NCBI GenBank assembly: GCA_038146985.1
Contig: JAYQSQ010000018.1
Span: 124,001 to 188,000, forward strand
From: JADHLJ01 sp038146985
GTDB lineage: Bacteria; Pseudomonadota; Alphaproteobacteria; Thalassobaculales; Thalassobaculaceae
Length of the DNA stretch: 64,000 nucleotides
Direction of reading: 5' to 3'
The position numbers and the translations under genes were made by a program. Shown here one piece after another: positions 34,154 through 41,727 of this stretch (positions are counted from its first letter, which is position 1; each line of letters opens with the position of its first letter). A model generated the notes under the pieces. The model saw only the letters and a program-made list of their open reading frames with translations, was not told where the DNA came from and did no database searches.

Positions 34154-34863
34154 GCGCCGAGCGTCGTTGCCGGCGGCCGCAAGTAAAGCGGCGTCAGTCC
34201 GGGCGTGTAGGCGCTCGTCGCTGCTTGGCCCAATGCCATCTTGTCCAGCGCCAGCGCCGCGACGTCCCGGGCGTCGGGTGGTTCGGCGGGGCCGATCTCG
34301 ACCCGCGCGCGGCTTCTGGCGGCCGGTTCTTGAAGGGCGGGAACCACGAGCTCGGCGGCATCGCCAGATACGTAAACGATGCCACCGTCCTTGAACATGG
34401 CGCCCAGCCGATCGCCGATGAGCGCGGGCGTCAGCGCCTGGGCTTGGAACAAAACGCTTCCCGCGCCGTCACGTGCCTGGACAAATACTTCCTCGCGTTT
34501 GCTGGCCAGGGCGAGAAGCAGCAGGTCGAAGGATCCCGATCCGGCGGCGGTGCGCGCACGCTGGGCGACGGCATCGAAGCATGAAATGCCGATCAGCGGA
34601 CGATCCGCAGCGAGGGCCAGGCCTTTTGCGGCCGCCATCGCGATTCGCAGCCCCGTGAAGGAGCCTGGGCCGGTCGAGACCGCGATCGCGTCAAGCTTCC
34701 GCACCGATACTTTCGCATTCTTCAGTACCGCTGCGACCATCGGCAGCAAAGCTGCCGCGTGCCCTCGGGTCATTGTCAGCATGTCGGCGCAAACGGTATT
34801 CCCATCCCGCACGATCGCGGCTGAGCAGGCGGCGCTTGAACAGTCGATTCCCAAGATCAGCAT
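34150..34863 (-). CDS. tsaB: tRNA N6-threonylcarbamoyladenosine biosynthesis protein TsaB
   Basis: Non-catalytic ASKHA-fold partner of TsaD in making t6A37 of tRNAs. The ATG at 34863 gives 237 aa and the typical start LILGIDCSSAACSAAI. VSTGPGSFTGLRIAMAAAKGLA is the family signature, and the C-terminus has TPLYLRPP. The open frame continues far upstream without conservation, so the long version is rejected. Divergent from the polysaccharide deacetylase gene across a 135-bp spacer. Confidence 0.95.
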   Translation of the reverse strand: MLILGIDCSSAACSAAIVRDGNTVCADMLTMTRGHAAALLPMVAAVLKNAKVSVRKLDAIAVSTGPGSFTGLRIAMAAAKGLALAADRPLIGISCFDAVAQRARTAAGSGSFDLLLLALASKREEVFVQARDGAGSVLFQAQALTPALIGDRLGAMFKDGGIVYVSGDAAELVVPALQEPAARSRARVEIGPAEPPDARDVAALALDKMALGQAATSAYTPGLTPLYLRPPATTLGA

Positions 34864-34998
34864 GACGATCCGACCAAAGCAAAAGGCGCGCGCGTCCCCG
34901 GCGGGGCGGGTAAGCGATTGTTCAAGGCTATGGAACGTTCTGGCATGCACCTTGTATACTGCGATCCGGGTAAATTTGTCCCCTCTCGTTGAATAAGG

Positions 34999-36087
34999 AT
35001 GGCAAGAGTGATCAACGGGCATGTGACCGGCGCCCAAATGGCCGACGCGCGCAAAGGTGGCGGAATGGGCGCTCTCGCGGGGCTTCTTCTGACGGGAATG
35101 GCCTGGGCCTGGGGAGCAATCGGCGCGTCCGAGGCGTTGGCGCAGGATTCTGCCGCAGTGGTCCTCATGTATCACCGATTCGGCGAGTCCGACTATCCCT
35201 CCACCAATATCCGGATTGATCAGTTCGAGGCCCATCTGGAGGAGCTTAAGAACCGCCGATACACGGTCCTGCCGGTTTCCGAAATCGTCGACAAGGTCGG
35301 GCGTGGAGAGCCGTTGCCGGATCGCACGGTGGGCATCACCATCGACGATGCCTATGCTTCGGTTTACGAACAGGCTTGGCCGCGCCTGCAGGCCGCGAAT
35401 TTTCCTTTTACGCTTTTCGTTGCCACGGATGCTTTGGATCGGGCGTTGCCCGGCTTCATGACGTGGGATCAGGTTCGCGAGTTGGCCAAGGCGGGTGTGA
35501 CGATCGGCAGCCAGACCAAGTCGCATCCTCATCTACCGGGGGTTCCCCCCGAAACCGTCAAGCAGGAGTTGGATGCCTCGAACGCCCGCTTCGTCGCTGA
35601 ACTTGGAGAAAGACCGGCGCTTTTCGCCTATCCGTATGGCGAATTCGACCTGAGCAGCCGCGAATTGGTGATCGATCGCGGTTTCAAGGCGGCCTTTGGG
35701 CAGCATTCGGGCGTCATGCACACGGTCCTCGATGATTTCGCGCTGCCGCGTTTCGCCTTGAATGAACGGTTTGGGGGGATCGATCGTTTCCGGCTGATCG
35801 CGAACGCGCTCCCCTTGCCGGTGACGGATGTGTTGCCGGTAAATCCGGTCCTGGGGGACAATCCGCCGGCGCTCGGCTTCACCGTCGCTCCGGAGATTTC
35901 GGGCCTCGAGGGCCTAGCCTGTTTCGCATCGAGCGAGGGTGAGGTTCGGCTCGAACGATTGGAACGGCGGGTTGAAGTGAGGTTCCAGGAGCCCTTCCCA
36001 CCTGGACGGTCACGGGTCAATTGCACCATGCCCGGTCCCGAGGACCGGTGGCGTTGGTTCGGTATGCAGTTCGTGGTCCTGCGATAG
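34999..36087 (+). CDS. Exported polysaccharide deacetylase (NodB-type), first metal histidine replaced
   Basis: A 362-aa protein with a long N-region and a hydrophobic signal (about residues 24-48, ending SEALAQ). NodB-domain motifs are VVLMYHRFG, motif 1 GITIDDAYAS with catalytic and metal aspartates, and motif 2 GSQTKSHPHL. Motif 2 is normally HxxxH, but the first histidine is glutamine here, while the second is present. Motif 3 FAYPYGEFD is present. A beta-rich C-terminal part of about 110 residues follows. Family members deacetylate peptidoglycan, chitin-like polymers or exopolysaccharide; the substitution makes activity uncertain. Confidence 0.87.
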   Translation: MARVINGHVTGAQMADARKGGGMGALAGLLLTGMAWAWGAIGASEALAQDSAAVVLMYHRFGESDYPSTNIRIDQFEAHLEELKNRRYTVLPVSEIVDKVGRGEPLPDRTVGITIDDAYASVYEQAWPRLQAANFPFTLFVATDALDRALPGFMTWDQVRELAKAGVTIGSQTKSHPHLPGVPPETVKQELDASNARFVAELGERPALFAYPYGEFDLSSRELVIDRGFKAAFGQHSGVMHTVLDDFALPRFALNERFGGIDRFRLIANALPLPVTDVLPVNPVLGDNPPALGFTVAPEISGLEGLACFASSEGEVRLERLERRVEVRFQEPFPPGRSRVNCTMPGPEDRWRWFGMQFVVLR

Positions 36088-36120
36088 AACCGGAAGCCCG
36101 CCAAGCCGGCTGCCGATCGC

Positions 36121-37161
36121 TCAACTGCCGGGTTCGGCTCGCCGGGTTGTGTCGGTCACGGCGGCAAACCGGGCGGTCTCGAAATCTCCGAAGCCGTTGA
36201 TGCGGATGATGGAGCGGATCTTTTCGATGTATTCCGCCCCCTCTTCGGAATACTTCCCGAGATGTCCGGTCAGCACGTGACCCCACGTCCCGTCCGGAGA
36301 CCCGTCCCGCCTGAGTTGCGCGCGGGCGGCCCGGAATTCCTGATAATGCTCGCTGACGTTCAGATTGTGCACATAGGCACGCACCGAGTTGGCGAGGCGC
36401 TTGAAGGCGCGGACCGCGTGAGTGCGGCCTTCTTCACGCTCGCCAGGCACGATCCCAGCGTCTTCGTCCCAGGTCCATTGGCCGAAAAGCGCATTGCCTC
36501 GACGCGCGAAACGCGAGGTGCCCCATCCGCTTTCCGCCGCCGACTGGGCCAAGGCAAGGGAAACCGGGATCGCGTCGACCCTGCGGTGAAGCGTCTCGAG
36601 TGTGTCGGCATCGAGGGCGCCAATCCCGGCTTCGGGCTCGATGACCTTGTAGTGACGTGCCAGGCGAAGCAACCATCGCTGGTCCGCCGCGGCCAGACCA
36701 TCGAGGGATTCGTCCATGAGGCGTGTCAGCCGCGCGCGTTGGTCAAGAACCATTGAATTGTGGTTCACGATCAGTGGCAGGACGATGCCGAGGAAAAGGT
36801 CCTTGCGCTCCTGTACGGACTCGATCGCCGCCAGATCAGCGGGAAGCGCCGCGAGGAACAAGGGCGGGACCGCGGCCTCGCCGACTCGGATCGCCTCTGG
36901 ATCGAAACTGGATTTTTCTAAAAGCCGCTTGAGTGTTTCGGTGCTTCGCACATGAGCGACAGACACTCTGAGGCCTTTGGCGGGATCGTCGGACAGGCCG
37001 AACCCGGTGCTCGATCGTTCCCGGGCCGGGATGAAACGAAGCGATCCTTCCGGCGCAAGGAAGACAACAGCCAGCGTACCCAAGAAACTGAGAGCCAGGA
37101 ATCCGAGGAGAAAACGCTCAATACGTCCGAGAGGCCCCGACTTTTGAGAGCTTTGACCCAT
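36121..37161 (-). CDS. Membrane-anchored glucosaminidase-domain protein (Bax-like)
   Basis: A 346-aa protein with one N-terminal membrane anchor (FLLGFLALSFLGTLAVVFLA, residues about 17-36). The periplasmic part carries the Bax/FlgJ-type glucosaminidase domain: SLALAQSAAESGWGTSRFAR with the catalytic glutamate, then NALFGQWTW and GHLGKYSEEGAEYIEKIRS. Expected to cleave peptidoglycan glycan strands. It converges with the polysaccharide deacetylase gene, so both neighbours act on cell-wall-type polymers. Confidence 0.88.
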   Translation of the reverse strand: MGQSSQKSGPLGRIERFLLGFLALSFLGTLAVVFLAPEGSLRFIPARERSSTGFGLSDDPAKGLRVSVAHVRSTETLKRLLEKSSFDPEAIRVGEAAVPPLFLAALPADLAAIESVQERKDLFLGIVLPLIVNHNSMVLDQRARLTRLMDESLDGLAAADQRWLLRLARHYKVIEPEAGIGALDADTLETLHRRVDAIPVSLALAQSAAESGWGTSRFARRGNALFGQWTWDEDAGIVPGEREEGRTHAVRAFKRLANSVRAYVHNLNVSEHYQEFRAARAQLRRDGSPDGTWGHVLTGHLGKYSEEGAEYIEKIRSIIRINGFGDFETARFAAVTDTTRRAEPGS

Positions 37162-37197
37162 CTTTCCCCATGTTTCGCCCTTCGGCGATCATCTGCT

Positions 37198-37761
37198 CTA
37201 GAACATCCCCGAGGCGCGCACTTCACGCACTTCTGGAATGTAGTGGCGCAGCATGTTCTCGATTCCCATCTTCAGGGTCGCCGTCGAACTCGGGCACCCC
37301 GCGCAGGCACCGCGCATCTGCAAGGTGACAACCCCGTTTTCGAACCCTTCGAAAACAATGTCGCCGCCATCCTGGGCGACCGCCGGGCGGACCCGGGAAT
37401 AGAGCAGTTCCTTGATCTGCGAGACGACCTCGTCGTCGTCCTCCTCGATGCCGTCGCCGGCGCCGTCCGGAGCATCCGACAGAATGACCGGCCGGCCCGC
37501 CGTGAAATGTTCCATGATCACGCCGAGAATACCGGGCTTCATCAGGTGCCAGTCCTTGTCGTCGCGCTTGGCCACCGTGATGAAATCGTCCGCCAGGAAC
37601 ACGCCGACGACCCCGTCGACATTGAACAGCGCCTGGGCGAGGGGCGACCTGCCGGCTTCTTCCTCGCTCCGGTAATCGACACTGCCGCCGGGCAGAACGT
37701 CGCGGCCCGGAAGAAATTTCATTGTCGCCGGATTGGGCGTGTCCTCGGTCTGGATGAACAT
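37198..37761 (-). CDS. NifU-like Fe-S scaffold protein (Nfu)
   Basis: A 187-aa protein from the ATG at 37761. An N-terminal Nfu_N domain (FIQTEDTPNPATMKFLPG) is followed by a C-terminal NifU domain with the cluster-binding CAGCPSS. Pairs of these proteins hold and transfer 4Fe-4S clusters to client enzymes; homologues are mitochondrial NFU1 and bacterial NfuA. An acidic linker (GIEEDDDEVV) joins the domains. The possible upstream extension to 37821/37837 is not conserved. Confidence 0.94.
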   Translation of the reverse strand: MFIQTEDTPNPATMKFLPGRDVLPGGSVDYRSEEEAGRSPLAQALFNVDGVVGVFLADDFITVAKRDDKDWHLMKPGILGVIMEHFTAGRPVILSDAPDGAGDGIEEDDDEVVSQIKELLYSRVRPAVAQDGGDIVFEGFENGVVTLQMRGACAGCPSSTATLKMGIENMLRHYIPEVREVRASGMF

Positions 37762-37833
37762 GTCTGGCTCCTTCGCCGGGCCTCGGGCCCATGTATCTGG
37801 TCGCCGCATATGTGGCAGCAAACCCCGTGATGA

Positions 37834-38994
37834 TCAAGGGGAGGGCGTGGGGCGCCGTCCCGCCACAGTGCCGTAGAGCTCCAGGACCGTCTTGTGGATA
37901 TGCCCGACGGAAAGCCGTTCCACCGCGTCCTCGCGCGCGGCCTTGGCGAAGCGTTTGCGCAAATCGGGCTCAAAGGCCAAGGTTTCGATTGCGCCGGCCA
38001 GCGCCACCGGATCTCGGGGCGGGACCAGCAGTCCCGACCGCCGGTCAAGCACTGCGTCCCTGCAGCCCTGAACATCGGTCGCGATCAGGGCGCGTCCACA
38101 AGCTGCCGCCTCGGCGAGGCTCATGCCGAAGCCCTCGCGATAGGAGGGCAGTATGGCGAGGTGGGAATCGCGCCAGACTCCGGCGATGTCGTCGGTCCAG
38201 GGCCGGATGTCGAGGAAGTCCTCGTGCTGCCAGGACGCCAGTTCCCGCGCGCCGATGCTTGCGGGATTGCTGGGATCGGGAGCGCCGACCAGGCGGAGGG
38301 TGATTGGCGCCCCGCGCCTGTTCAATAACCGGCCCGCGGCGACCAGATCGCGCAACCCCTTGTCGCGCAGAAAACGGCCGACATAGGTGGCGACGATCGG
38401 GCGGCCATCGGGCTCGGGTTCCGGTACCAGCCGATCCGTGTCGACACCGGTCCCCGGAAGCACGGTGACCGCGCTCGGCTCGATCCGCGCCAGGGCGGCG
38501 ATCTCCACCCGGTCGTCACGGTTCATCACCGCGACGCCGGCCGTTTCGCCGGCGAGTGCGTTGGCGAGCGCCCTCGATACCAGCGGACGCAGGACCCTTG
38601 CCTTTACGCTCGAGGATGTGAAGACATGGCCGAATCCCGGCAGAAAATTCACACGCGCCGCGATACCCGCGGCCCGGGCCGCCGCCTGGCCATGGATGAT
38701 CGGCTTCAAGGCAATATGGTGGACGATATCGGGGCACAGCTCCCGATAGGCCTTAGTGATCTGCCGCCGGGTCGCCAGATCCTTGAAGGGATCGATGCCG
38801 GATCGGGCGAAGGCGATCTCGTGGTGGATGATTCCGGCGGCCTGGATCGCGGCGGCGGCCTCGGGGCCGCGTTCGCCCGTCCGGCACAGCACGTGAACGT
38901 CGTATCCCGCGTCCCGCGCCGCCGTCGCCAGCACCAGGAAATGCTGACGGAAGTACCAGTCCTCGGTGATCAGAAAGGCGAGGCGCGCCGCCAC
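37834..38994 (-). CDS. Glycosyltransferase family 4
   Basis: A 386-aa GT-B fold enzyme. The N-terminal acceptor domain starts RLAFLITEDWYFRQHFL and contains DIVHHIALKPIIHG. The C-terminal donor domain has VGRFLRDKGLRDLV and the E-x7-E motif region PSYREGFGMSLAEAAACGRA. This layout resembles retaining sugar transferases of capsule, O-antigen or exopolysaccharide synthesis. It is isolated from other polysaccharide genes and lies four bases after trpS on the same strand. The sugar donor is unknown. Confidence 0.88.
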   Translation of the reverse strand: MAARLAFLITEDWYFRQHFLVLATAARDAGYDVHVLCRTGERGPEAAAAIQAAGIIHHEIAFARSGIDPFKDLATRRQITKAYRELCPDIVHHIALKPIIHGQAAARAAGIAARVNFLPGFGHVFTSSSVKARVLRPLVSRALANALAGETAGVAVMNRDDRVEIAALARIEPSAVTVLPGTGVDTDRLVPEPEPDGRPIVATYVGRFLRDKGLRDLVAAGRLLNRRGAPITLRLVGAPDPSNPASIGARELASWQHEDFLDIRPWTDDIAGVWRDSHLAILPSYREGFGMSLAEAAACGRALIATDVQGCRDAVLDRRSGLLVPPRDPVALAGAIETLAFEPDLRKRFAKAAREDAVERLSVGHIHKTVLELYGTVAGRRPTPSP

Positions 38995-38998
38995 CGGA

Positions 38999-39997
38999 TC
39001 ACGGCCTCAGGAAACCCACGATATCCTGCGCCTCGCGGACGATCGGCTGGGCAATGGCGCGGGCTTTCTCGGCCCCGCGCCGAAGGATCGCGTCGACCTC
39101 GTCCGGCGCAGCCATCAGGCGCTTCATCTCGTCGCCGATCGGCCCGAGGGTGGCGACCGCGAGTTCCGAGAGCGCACCCTTGAAGTCGCCGAAACCCTTG
39201 CCCGCGAACTCTGCCACCACACTCTCCACCGTGCGGTCCGACAGCGCCGCATAGATGGTGACCAGATTGGCCGCCTCGGGCCGCCCCTCAAGGCCCTTGA
39301 CGGAGTCGGGCAGCGGATGCGGGTCGGTCTTGGCGCGCCGGATCTTCTGGGCGATCTCGTCCGGGCCGTCGGTCATGTTGATGCGGGAAAAATCGGACGG
39401 GTCCGACTTGCTCATCTTCCTGGTGCCGTCGCGCAAACTCATGATCCGGGCCGCTTCGGCCTGGATGCGGGGTTCGGGCAAGGGGAAGAAGTCGACATTG
39501 AACATCGAGTTGAAGGCCTGGGCGATGTCCCGTGAAAGCTCGATATGCTGCTTCTGGTCCTCGCCGACCGGCACGTCGGTCGCTTTATAGGCCAGGATGT
39601 CGGCGGCCTGCAGGACCGGGTAGGTGTAGAGACCCACAAAAGCGCCGTCCCGGTCCTTTCCCGCCTTGTCCTTGAATTGGGTCATGCGGTTGAGCCAGCC
39701 CATCCGGGCGACGCAGTTAAAGACCCAAGTCAGTTCCGCGTGTTCCGGAACCTGGCTCTGATTGAAGATGATGCAATGGTCGGGATCGACGCCGCCGGCG
39801 ATCACGCCCGCCGCTACCTCCCTGGTTGCCCGGCGCAAGGCGTCCGGATCCTGCTGCAGGGTGATGGCATGCAAGTCGACGACGCAAAAGATGCATTCAT
39901 AGTCCTTCTGCATCCGCGCCCAGTTGCGGATCGCGCCGAGATAATTGCCGAGCTGCAGGTTTCCGGAGGGCTGAATGCCCGAGAAGATCCGGTTCAT
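38999..39997 (-). CDS. trpS: Tryptophanyl-tRNA synthetase
   Basis: Class I aminoacyl-tRNA synthetase of 332 aa. The HIGH-like motif is SGNLQLGNYLG near the N-terminus, and the KMSKS motif is intact in TRKMSKSDPSD. The GEDQKQHIELSRD segment is the family's ATP/tryptophan pocket. It lies 86 bp downstream of murJ, in a murJ-trpS order common to alphaproteobacteria. Confidence 0.97.
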   Translation of the reverse strand: MNRIFSGIQPSGNLQLGNYLGAIRNWARMQKDYECIFCVVDLHAITLQQDPDALRRATREVAAGVIAGGVDPDHCIIFNQSQVPEHAELTWVFNCVARMGWLNRMTQFKDKAGKDRDGAFVGLYTYPVLQAADILAYKATDVPVGEDQKQHIELSRDIAQAFNSMFNVDFFPLPEPRIQAEAARIMSLRDGTRKMSKSDPSDFSRINMTDGPDEIAQKIRRAKTDPHPLPDSVKGLEGRPEAANLVTIYAALSDRTVESVVAEFAGKGFGDFKGALSELAVATLGPIGDEMKRLMAAPDEVDAILRRGAEKARAIAQPIVREAQDIVGFLRP

Positions 39998-40083
39998 GGA
40001 TGCGATCCCCGTTGCGGTAGCGATGCGCGGGACTTATCGCGGCGGCACGGGTTCCGGTCAAGGGGTCTGGCGCCCGAGGGGCT

Positions 40084-41640
40084 TCAGGACCGGCCGGCCC
40101 GGCGGCGCAGCGCGTCCCGGATCTCGTCAAACCGCACCGCGCCGAACAAAGCAGCCGCGATCGCGTAGACCGCCGCGCCACCGGCCACAAGGCCGATCAG
40201 AGCCGAGATGAGTTGTCCCGGACCGCCGGTGAGCCATTCCCGGACAAACTCCAAAGCACCAATCAGACCCAGCGCCATGACGATCGCGGCGGCAAAGGTA
40301 CGGGCGATCCTCGAAAGGGCCCGGTTGTCGACGCTGTAGAACCCGCGCCAATTCAGTAACAGGGCCAGGATCGCCGTGTTCGCCCAGGCCGAGATCGCGG
40401 TCGCCATCGCCAGGCCGACATGGGCGAAATGCTGCATGAGAATGAGATTGAGAACGAGGTTCAGGACGACGGCGAACGCGGCGACCTTCACCGGCGTGGC
40501 GGTGTCCTGGCGGGCGAAAAATCCCGGCTGAAACACCTTGATCAGAACGAAGGCGGGCAATCCCGCGGCATAGGCGACCAGGGCAAGCGCCGTCTGACCG
40601 GCGGCCTCGGCACCGAAGGCACCGCGCTGAAAAAGCGCCCTGATGATCGGCTCCGCGAGCACCATCAGGCCGGCGGCGGCGGGCAGCGTCAGCAGCATGC
40701 CGAGTTCAAGCGCGCGGTTCTGGCTGTCTCGGGCCTCTGCGTCCTTGCCGGCGCGGATTTGCCGGGAAAGGCTCGGCAGCAGCGCCGTGCCGATCGCCAC
40801 GCCGACCACCCCGAGCGGCAATTGGTTGACCCGGTCGGCGTAATAGAGGAACGACACCGATCCGGTCGGCAGGGTCGAGGCCAGAATCACGTCGATCAGC
40901 AGATTGATCTGCACCACGGCGGCGCCCAGCATGGCCGGCAGCATCAGCCGGAACAGCCTTGCGATCCGGGGCGTCCAGCGCGGCCAGCGCCATCGCGGCA
41001 GCACCTCGGACCGCCGGCACGCTTCGAGCAACCACAGGAACTGCGCCAATCCGGCGACCGCGACTCCCCAGGCAAGGACGTGTCCTGGCGTTCGAAGCGC
41101 ATCGGCGAAGACCGCGAGGGAGGTGATCAGGATCAGATTCAGCAGGATCGGTGCCGATGCCATGGCGGCGAACCTGCCGATGCTGTTGAGGACACCGCCA
41201 AGCAAGGCGACGAGCGAGATCAGCGGCAGATAGACGAATGTCAGCCGGGTCAGTTCCACCGCCAGTTCAAATCGCTCCGGCGTATCGACAAAGCCCGGCG
41301 CCAGGACGGTCATGACCTCTGGCATGAACAGGATCACCGCGACCCAGAAGGCCAGCAGGACCGCCGCCATCACCGCGAAGGCCTCTTCGGCGAAGCGAAT
41401 CGCGACCGTCTTGCCGTCGCTCTCCAAAAGCCCGGCAAAGATCGGGACGAAGGCGACGGTGAAGGAACCTTCGGCGGTCAGCCGGCGAAAGAAGTTCGGC
41501 AACTTGAAGGCGACGAAGAACGCATCGGCGACCGGTCCGGCGCCGAGAAGCGCCGCGATCAGGATGTCGCGCAGGAAGCCGGTCACCCGGCTGATCATCG
41601 TGAAGCCACTGACCGTGGCGACGGCGCGAAGTATCGACAT
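40084..41640 (-). CDS. murJ: Lipid II flippase MurJ
   Basis: Inner-membrane MOP-superfamily flippase that moves undecaprenyl-linked peptidoglycan precursor to the periplasm. The 518 aa hold about 14 hydrophobic helices. Family markers are GFLRDILIAALLGAGPVADA near the N-terminus, FRRLTAEGSFTVAFVPIF and FYYADRVNQLPLGVVGVAIG. The plus-strand complement is unusually open but carries only polar low-complexity sequence. Next gene upstream is glnD. Confidence 0.96.
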   Translation of the reverse strand: MSILRAVATVSGFTMISRVTGFLRDILIAALLGAGPVADAFFVAFKLPNFFRRLTAEGSFTVAFVPIFAGLLESDGKTVAIRFAEEAFAVMAAVLLAFWVAVILFMPEVMTVLAPGFVDTPERFELAVELTRLTFVYLPLISLVALLGGVLNSIGRFAAMASAPILLNLILITSLAVFADALRTPGHVLAWGVAVAGLAQFLWLLEACRRSEVLPRWRWPRWTPRIARLFRLMLPAMLGAAVVQINLLIDVILASTLPTGSVSFLYYADRVNQLPLGVVGVAIGTALLPSLSRQIRAGKDAEARDSQNRALELGMLLTLPAAAGLMVLAEPIIRALFQRGAFGAEAAGQTALALVAYAAGLPAFVLIKVFQPGFFARQDTATPVKVAAFAVVLNLVLNLILMQHFAHVGLAMATAISAWANTAILALLLNWRGFYSVDNRALSRIARTFAAAIVMALGLIGALEFVREWLTGGPGQLISALIGLVAGGAAVYAIAAALFGAVRFDEIRDALRRRAGRS

Positions 41641-41727
41641 GTTCAGCGGTTTAGGTGATTCGAGCGACCTCGGGAAGCAAACCCGTGAATTATGGCGCCT
41701 GCGCGGCGGAAGCGTGGAACTTGCGGG

